Below, one piece after another: positions 60,421 through 64,000 of a DNA stretch of 64,000 nucleotides. This DNA comes from Clostridia bacterium (GTDB lineage Bacteria; Bacillota_A; Clostridia; Oscillospirales; CAG-272), in contig JAFTSQ010000015.1 of NCBI GenBank assembly GCA_017467205.1, positions 110,144-174,143 on the forward strand, written 5' to 3'. How positions within the stretch are numbered: position 1 is the first letter of the stretch; every line of letters begins with the position of its first letter. The position numbers were made by a program, and so were the translations under genes. The notes beneath the pieces were generated by a model that worked only from the letters and a program-made list of their open reading frames with translations, searched no databases and was not told the DNA's origin.

Positions 60421-61155
60421 TTAGCCAATGCTTTCGGTCGCAAGTGCGTGAAGTAAAGCCGCAGCATCGGAATATCCACAGGCGGCAGCCGCCTCGTCGT
60501 TTGTCGCTCCATCAGCTTTGAGAGCGATTGCGGTGCGCAACTTAAGATTTTTTAGATACGAATAGGGTGTTTCACCGATATTGCGTGTGAATTTTCTTAT
60601 AAAGCCTCCTGTTGACATATGGCATTCCTTGGCTATTTCGGAGACGGATAGCTTTTTAGAAATTGAATAATGCATAATATCAAGCGCCGTAATTATGGCG
60701 TTATCCTTTATAATACTTTGCGACCAAGAGGATACCATATTATCGATAAAATAAATAACTATATTTTTTAAAAGCTCCGTTTCAAATTCGGGAAGCTTTT
60801 TGCTACTGCATAATTCGCAAAACGTTTCTGCTGCCGAACGTATGTAAGAGGATGTGCCTGTATCAAGGCAGTATACGCTTGATGAAAGAATGGGAGGAGT
60901 TAAAGTAAAATCTATGTAAGTATGATCAAGCGGGTCATCAAGGTCAGTGTACATCATTATATTGGCGTAATACGGCATAAAGTAGATCTTTCCTTTTTCA
61001 AAAGGTATCTTTTCGCCCTTTTTGAGATACCCGCCAATACCTCCATTGATATAATAAAGCCTGTTGCGACCCACAGAATTGCTTTTTTTCCACCAAGCGC
61101 CGACCTTAGCTGTTCCAAAGAGTATTATTTTTGTTAATTTGTAGGCTCTTTCCAT
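60421..61155 (-). CDS. AraC-family regulator, divergent from GH95
   Basis: This 244-aa protein has an AraC-type sensor half (NRLYYINGGIGGYLKKGEKIPFEKGKIYFMPYYANI) and a C-terminal helix-turn-helix pair (VSEIAKECHMSTGGFIRKFTRNIGETPYSYL, then a shorter second unit). The last helix is brief, ending HALATESIG. The start at 61155 follows GTGGAGGA. The gene is AT-rich and divergent from the GH95-GH89 genes across a 272-bp gap with several TATAAT-like sites, so it probably regulates that glycan operon. Confidence 0.8.
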   Translation of the reverse strand: MERAYKLTKIILFGTAKVGAWWKKSNSVGRNRLYYINGGIGGYLKKGEKIPFEKGKIYFMPYYANIMMYTDLDDPLDHTYIDFTLTPPILSSSVYCLDTGTSSYIRSAAETFCELCSSKKLPEFETELLKNIVIYFIDNMVSSWSQSIIKDNAIITALDIMHYSISKKLSVSEIAKECHMSTGGFIRKFTRNIGETPYSYLKNLKLRTAIALKADGATNDEAAAACGYSDAAALLHALATESIG

Positions 61156-61427
61156 AATATAAGCTTCCTCCACGGTAATCTTCGGTTAATTTATATCAAT
61201 AATATGTGAAATATAATCATTGTGTATGAGCAGCAGTTTAGAATATAATATAGATGTAAGAAAGTATTTTTGTATAATAATACCATAATGTTTCGGATTT
61301 GTCAATTCGAATTTTGTGATCTTTGTGAAGGTGTGTTTTCATAAGCTTGAATACGCCTGTATTTACATTTTTATCAATAGAAAGAAAAAGTTAATTTTGA
61401 ATAATGGAAAGGTATTTAGGTGACCAT

Positions 61428-63728
61428 ATGAAAGAAAACGAGATGATATTGAGATACGGAAGCCCCGCTCCCGAAAAATACGAGTTTGTAAGGAAGGCGT
61501 TTGGCGGTAACTCGTGGGAAAACTATTCCTTACCGATAGGAAACGGATATTTCGGAGCAAATGTTTTTGGCAGAACTGTTGTTGAGCGAATTCAGATAAG
61601 CGAGCCTACGCTATCTAATCCCTGGTATACGGCAAAGGACAAAACAAGAAGAGTTGGCGCCTCAGCCGCGGGAGTAAACAGCTTTGCCGAAATACTTATC
61701 GACGTGGGTCACGATGGAGTAAAGGAATACGAGCGATCGCTCTCACTTGATGATGCTTGCGCGAGAGTTATGTATATACGAAACGGTATTACTTATAAAA
61801 GGGAAGCTTTCGCGTCATATCGGGATAGGGTCATGGCTGTTCGCTTCAGTGCGGATTCGCCTGCATCAATACGACTTGGATTTGAGGTTAAGATTCCATT
61901 CATTGGTGAATTTACAGTGGATGAGGGTGACGGATTTTCAAAAAGCGGAGAGGTCACCGTTTGCGGTAATGAATTCATTATCGAGGGTGAAATGGGATAT
62001 TACGACACTAAATTTAAAGGGATACTCAAAATACTTAATATTGGCGGAGAGCTCTACAGCGAGAAGGGAAGGATCACCGTTTCAAACGCTGATGAAGTAA
62101 TCATGCTATTCACCTGCGATACGAATTATGAGCTTTGCGATGAGGTCTTCTCGCAAAAAGAGCCAAAGCTGAAGCTTCAAGGTAAAAGCATTGATGAAAA
62201 ATTACTTTCCGAAATAATCGCAAAAGCTTCGGATATGTCCTTCGATGAGCTTTTCACGCGCCATCTTGAAGACTACGGAAGCCTATATTCCCGTGTAGCT
62301 CTTGATATCGGAGACGGAGATGACGCAAAGAAATATACCGATGAACTGATCGCAGCTCATAAAAATGGCGAGCGCTCCTTGTACCTCGAGGCGCTTCTCT
62401 TCCAATACGGAAGATATCTTCTTATATCCTCATCTCGCTCGCGCCTTCCCGCACATCTTCAAGGAATATGGAACGCCTATTGCGATTCACCGTGGTCGTG
62501 CGGATATTGGCACAATATAAATATACAGATGAATTATTGGCTCTCAGGACCTACTAACCTTTCCGAGCTCTTTATTCCTTACGTGAATTACGCAAAGGCG
62601 TATATGAGCTCTGCGAGAGCGAATGCCGACCGATATATAAAAGCAAAATACCCCGAAAATTGTTCGGAGGACGGCAAAAATGGCTGGATTATCGGCACCG
62701 GCGCTTGGGCGTACGGTATATCGGGCTTTATGGGCGGCGGTCACTCAGGCCCCGGAACAGGAGCCTTTACTTCGCTTCTTTTCTGGGATCACTTCGATTA
62801 TACCCGCGATGTTGATTTTCTTCGCGATTTCGGCTATCCCGCTCTTTACGAAATGTCCCTATTCTTTACTAAGGCATTGGTTGAGTTTGACGGAAAATAT
62901 CTTATAAAGGAATCCGCTTCACCGGAGAACAGACACAACGAAGAATATTATCATACCGTAGGCTGCGCATTTGATCAGCAAATGGTTTACGAGAATTTTA
63001 AGAGAACGATAGAAGCGGCAGATATTCTCGGCGAGAATGATTCTTTGATAGAAAAGCTCAGAGAAATGCTACCGCATCTTGATCCCGTTCTGATAGGTGA
63101 TGACGGTCAGGTTAAGGAGTACCGAGAGGAAACGACCTATTCTTCGATAGGCGATCCAAATCACAGGCATATATCGCACCTCGTAGGTCTTTATCCGGCA
63201 ACGATAATAAATGCTAATACGCCCGAGTGGCTTGAGGGTGCAAAGGTGACCCTCACCAAAAGAGGTGACAGATCGACAGGGTGGGCGGTTGCGCACAGGC
63301 TGCTTTTATGGGCAAGAACAAAGACCGCGCATAAATGCCTTGACCTTATAGACTCATTTATTGAGAGAAACGTTCACGATAATCTTTGGTGCACACATCC
63401 TCCCTTCCAGATAGACGGTAACTTCGGATACACGGCAGGCATTTCTGAGATGCTTATACAAAGTCACGCAGGATATATAGAGCTATTGCTCGCTTTGCCT
63501 CGTGAGTGGAAAAAAGGCTCATTTAGAGGACTTGCCGCAAGAGGTAATTTCGTTATAGACTGTTCTTGGGAGAATGGCGAGGTTACGTACGTTCGTGTGC
63601 TTTCAAGAGTCGGCGGTGTCTTAAAAATAAAGCTGGCGCAACAGCTTGTTTGCGATAGTGACAATTTTTCTGACGGTATATTTGAAAAGGATACTTACTG
63701 CGGTGAAGTTATAGAATTCAAGTGCTAA
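61428..63728 (+). CDS. glycoside hydrolase family 95, alpha-L-fucosidase-like
   Basis: This 766-aa protein matches GH95, inverting alpha-1,2-L-fucosidases or alpha-L-galactosidases acting on mucin, milk or plant glycans. Catalytic residues known from Bifidobacterium AfcA are in place: Asn pair in YWHNINIQMNYW (about 370), Glu in IKESASPENRHNEE (about 505) and Asp in HPPFQIDGNFGYTAG (about 660). The ATG at 61428 with AGGTGA upstream is preferred over one at 61404. No signal peptide is seen. A GH89-like gene begins 60 nt downstream, probably in the same operon. Confidence 0.9.
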   Translation: MKENEMILRYGSPAPEKYEFVRKAFGGNSWENYSLPIGNGYFGANVFGRTVVERIQISEPTLSNPWYTAKDKTRRVGASAAGVNSFAEILIDVGHDGVKEYERSLSLDDACARVMYIRNGITYKREAFASYRDRVMAVRFSADSPASIRLGFEVKIPFIGEFTVDEGDGFSKSGEVTVCGNEFIIEGEMGYYDTKFKGILKILNIGGELYSEKGRITVSNADEVIMLFTCDTNYELCDEVFSQKEPKLKLQGKSIDEKLLSEIIAKASDMSFDELFTRHLEDYGSLYSRVALDIGDGDDAKKYTDELIAAHKNGERSLYLEALLFQYGRYLLISSSRSRLPAHLQGIWNAYCDSPWSCGYWHNINIQMNYWLSGPTNLSELFIPYVNYAKAYMSSARANADRYIKAKYPENCSEDGKNGWIIGTGAWAYGISGFMGGGHSGPGTGAFTSLLFWDHFDYTRDVDFLRDFGYPALYEMSLFFTKALVEFDGKYLIKESASPENRHNEEYYHTVGCAFDQQMVYENFKRTIEAADILGENDSLIEKLREMLPHLDPVLIGDDGQVKEYREETTYSSIGDPNHRHISHLVGLYPATIINANTPEWLEGAKVTLTKRGDRSTGWAVAHRLLLWARTKTAHKCLDLIDSFIERNVHDNLWCTHPPFQIDGNFGYTAGISEMLIQSHAGYIELLLALPREWKKGSFRGLAARGNFVIDCSWENGEVTYVRVLSRVGGVLKIKLAQQLVCDSDNFSDGIFEKDTYCGEVIEFKC

Positions 63729-63788
63729 AAAGAAATTAGACATTTTTATGCGGATGTTTGTTTCCGAAAAAAACTAAGGAGATTTATT

Positions 63789-64000
63789 ATGATTGAAAAG
63801 ATAACACCGATTTATATGTTTCTTCAAAGAATCGTCCCTAATCATATGGATCAAATTATCTGTGAATATATTGATGCGGATCATGGGATGGATGTATACG
63901 AAATCGATTCAAAAGACGGTAAAATTGTTTTGAGAGGAAACAGCAACAGCAGCATTGCATTGGCTTTTGGACAATATCTAAGAAATACAGCAAAAGTTAA
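63789..64000 (+). CDS. alpha-N-acetylglucosaminidase-like (GH89), N-terminal part, cut by window end
   Basis: Seventy codons are visible from the ATG at 63789 (AAGGAG 7 nt upstream) and the frame stays open to the window edge. The sequence RIVPNHMDQI, VYEIDSKDGKIVLRGNSNSSIALAFGQYLRN fits the N-terminal domain of GH89 alpha-N-acetylglucosaminidases (NAGLU), where a valA-G-yL pattern precedes the catalytic barrel. The catalytic part is outside the window. GH89 enzymes remove alpha-GlcNAc from gastric-type mucin or heparan sulfate. It follows the GH95 gene on the same strand. Confidence 0.65.
   Translation, partial: MIEKITPIYMFLQRIVPNHMDQIICEYIDADHGMDVYEIDSKDGKIVLRGNSNSSIALAFGQYLRNTAKV

Overview
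The window looks like a chromosome segment of an anaerobic, spore-forming Clostridia-type bacterium, probably from a gut or rumen community. The evidence is the cotJABC spore-coat operon, SleB-type and SpoVB-like proteins, an anaerobic ribonucleotide reductase activase (nrdG), the NfnAB electron-bifurcating pair, AGGAG-type ribosome sites, strong TTGNNN-17-TATAAT promoters, and several host- or plant-glycan hydrolases. Base composition is moderate (about half G+C by eye), with AT-rich accessory patches at about 16.8-18.9 kb, 25.1-26.0 kb and 60-61.4 kb. Species cannot be named from the sequence.

Layout. 0-4.3 kb: a surface HtrA-like protease, biotin ligase, a SleB-type hydrolase and a phosphoribosyltransferase. 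4.3-10.1 kb: cell-surface glycan genes (ABC-2 polysaccharide exporter, DUF4422 protein, UDP-galactopyranose mutase, acyltransferase, GT8 glycosyltransferase). 10.4-16.2 kb: a membrane-linked XRE regulator, a Gfo/Idh/MocA dehydrogenase plus TIM-barrel isomerase operon, and a divergent AraC/GH127 pair. 16.2-20.1 kb: DUF4416, then an accessory patch (CoiA-like nuclease and two unknown small genes) attached to cotJABC by a duplicated cotJC tail-terminator-promoter unit. 20.2-26 kb: a GGET-repeat lipoprotein, a GH2-like protein lacking catalytic motifs, mscL, asnS, and a SLOG/XRE insert between look-alike terminators. 26-35.4 kb: an LRR lipoprotein, a methyltransferase, a YgjV-like protein, mnmA, nfnAB and a SpoVB-like flippase. 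35.5-45.2 kb: a housekeeping run (Cmk-like kinase, argS, yebC, a small membrane protein, uvrB, uvrA, nrdG, dut). 45.2-51 kb: a divergent AbrB/XRE switch with tandem operators, another XRE-membrane regulator, RluA-type synthase, a large surface phosphoesterase and an AraC regulator. 51.2-54.9 kb: a nucleotidyltransferase, two hairpin arrays, tRNA-Val, and a cobalamin-riboswitch operon with a DUF4430 lipoprotein and an ECF S component. 55-64 kb: an ABC exporter/DUF1854 pair, a GH79-like enzyme, a decayed recombinase, and an AraC-GH95-GH89 glycan locus cut by the window end.

The most unusual signal is non-coding. Three arrays (69-240, 52201-52319, 52423-52612) are strings of short perfect hairpins, mostly with 2-5 nt loops. 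The stems differ, but a constant 7-9 nt AT-rich linker separates them, and in at least two arrays the linker changes to its reverse complement half-way. A related theme is a small hairpin just upstream of the ribosome site of many genes, including a nearly identical leader on three unrelated genes. The other notable pattern is accessory cargo flanked by duplicated terminator or terminator-promoter units (17.7-19.0 kb and 25.1-26.0 kb).
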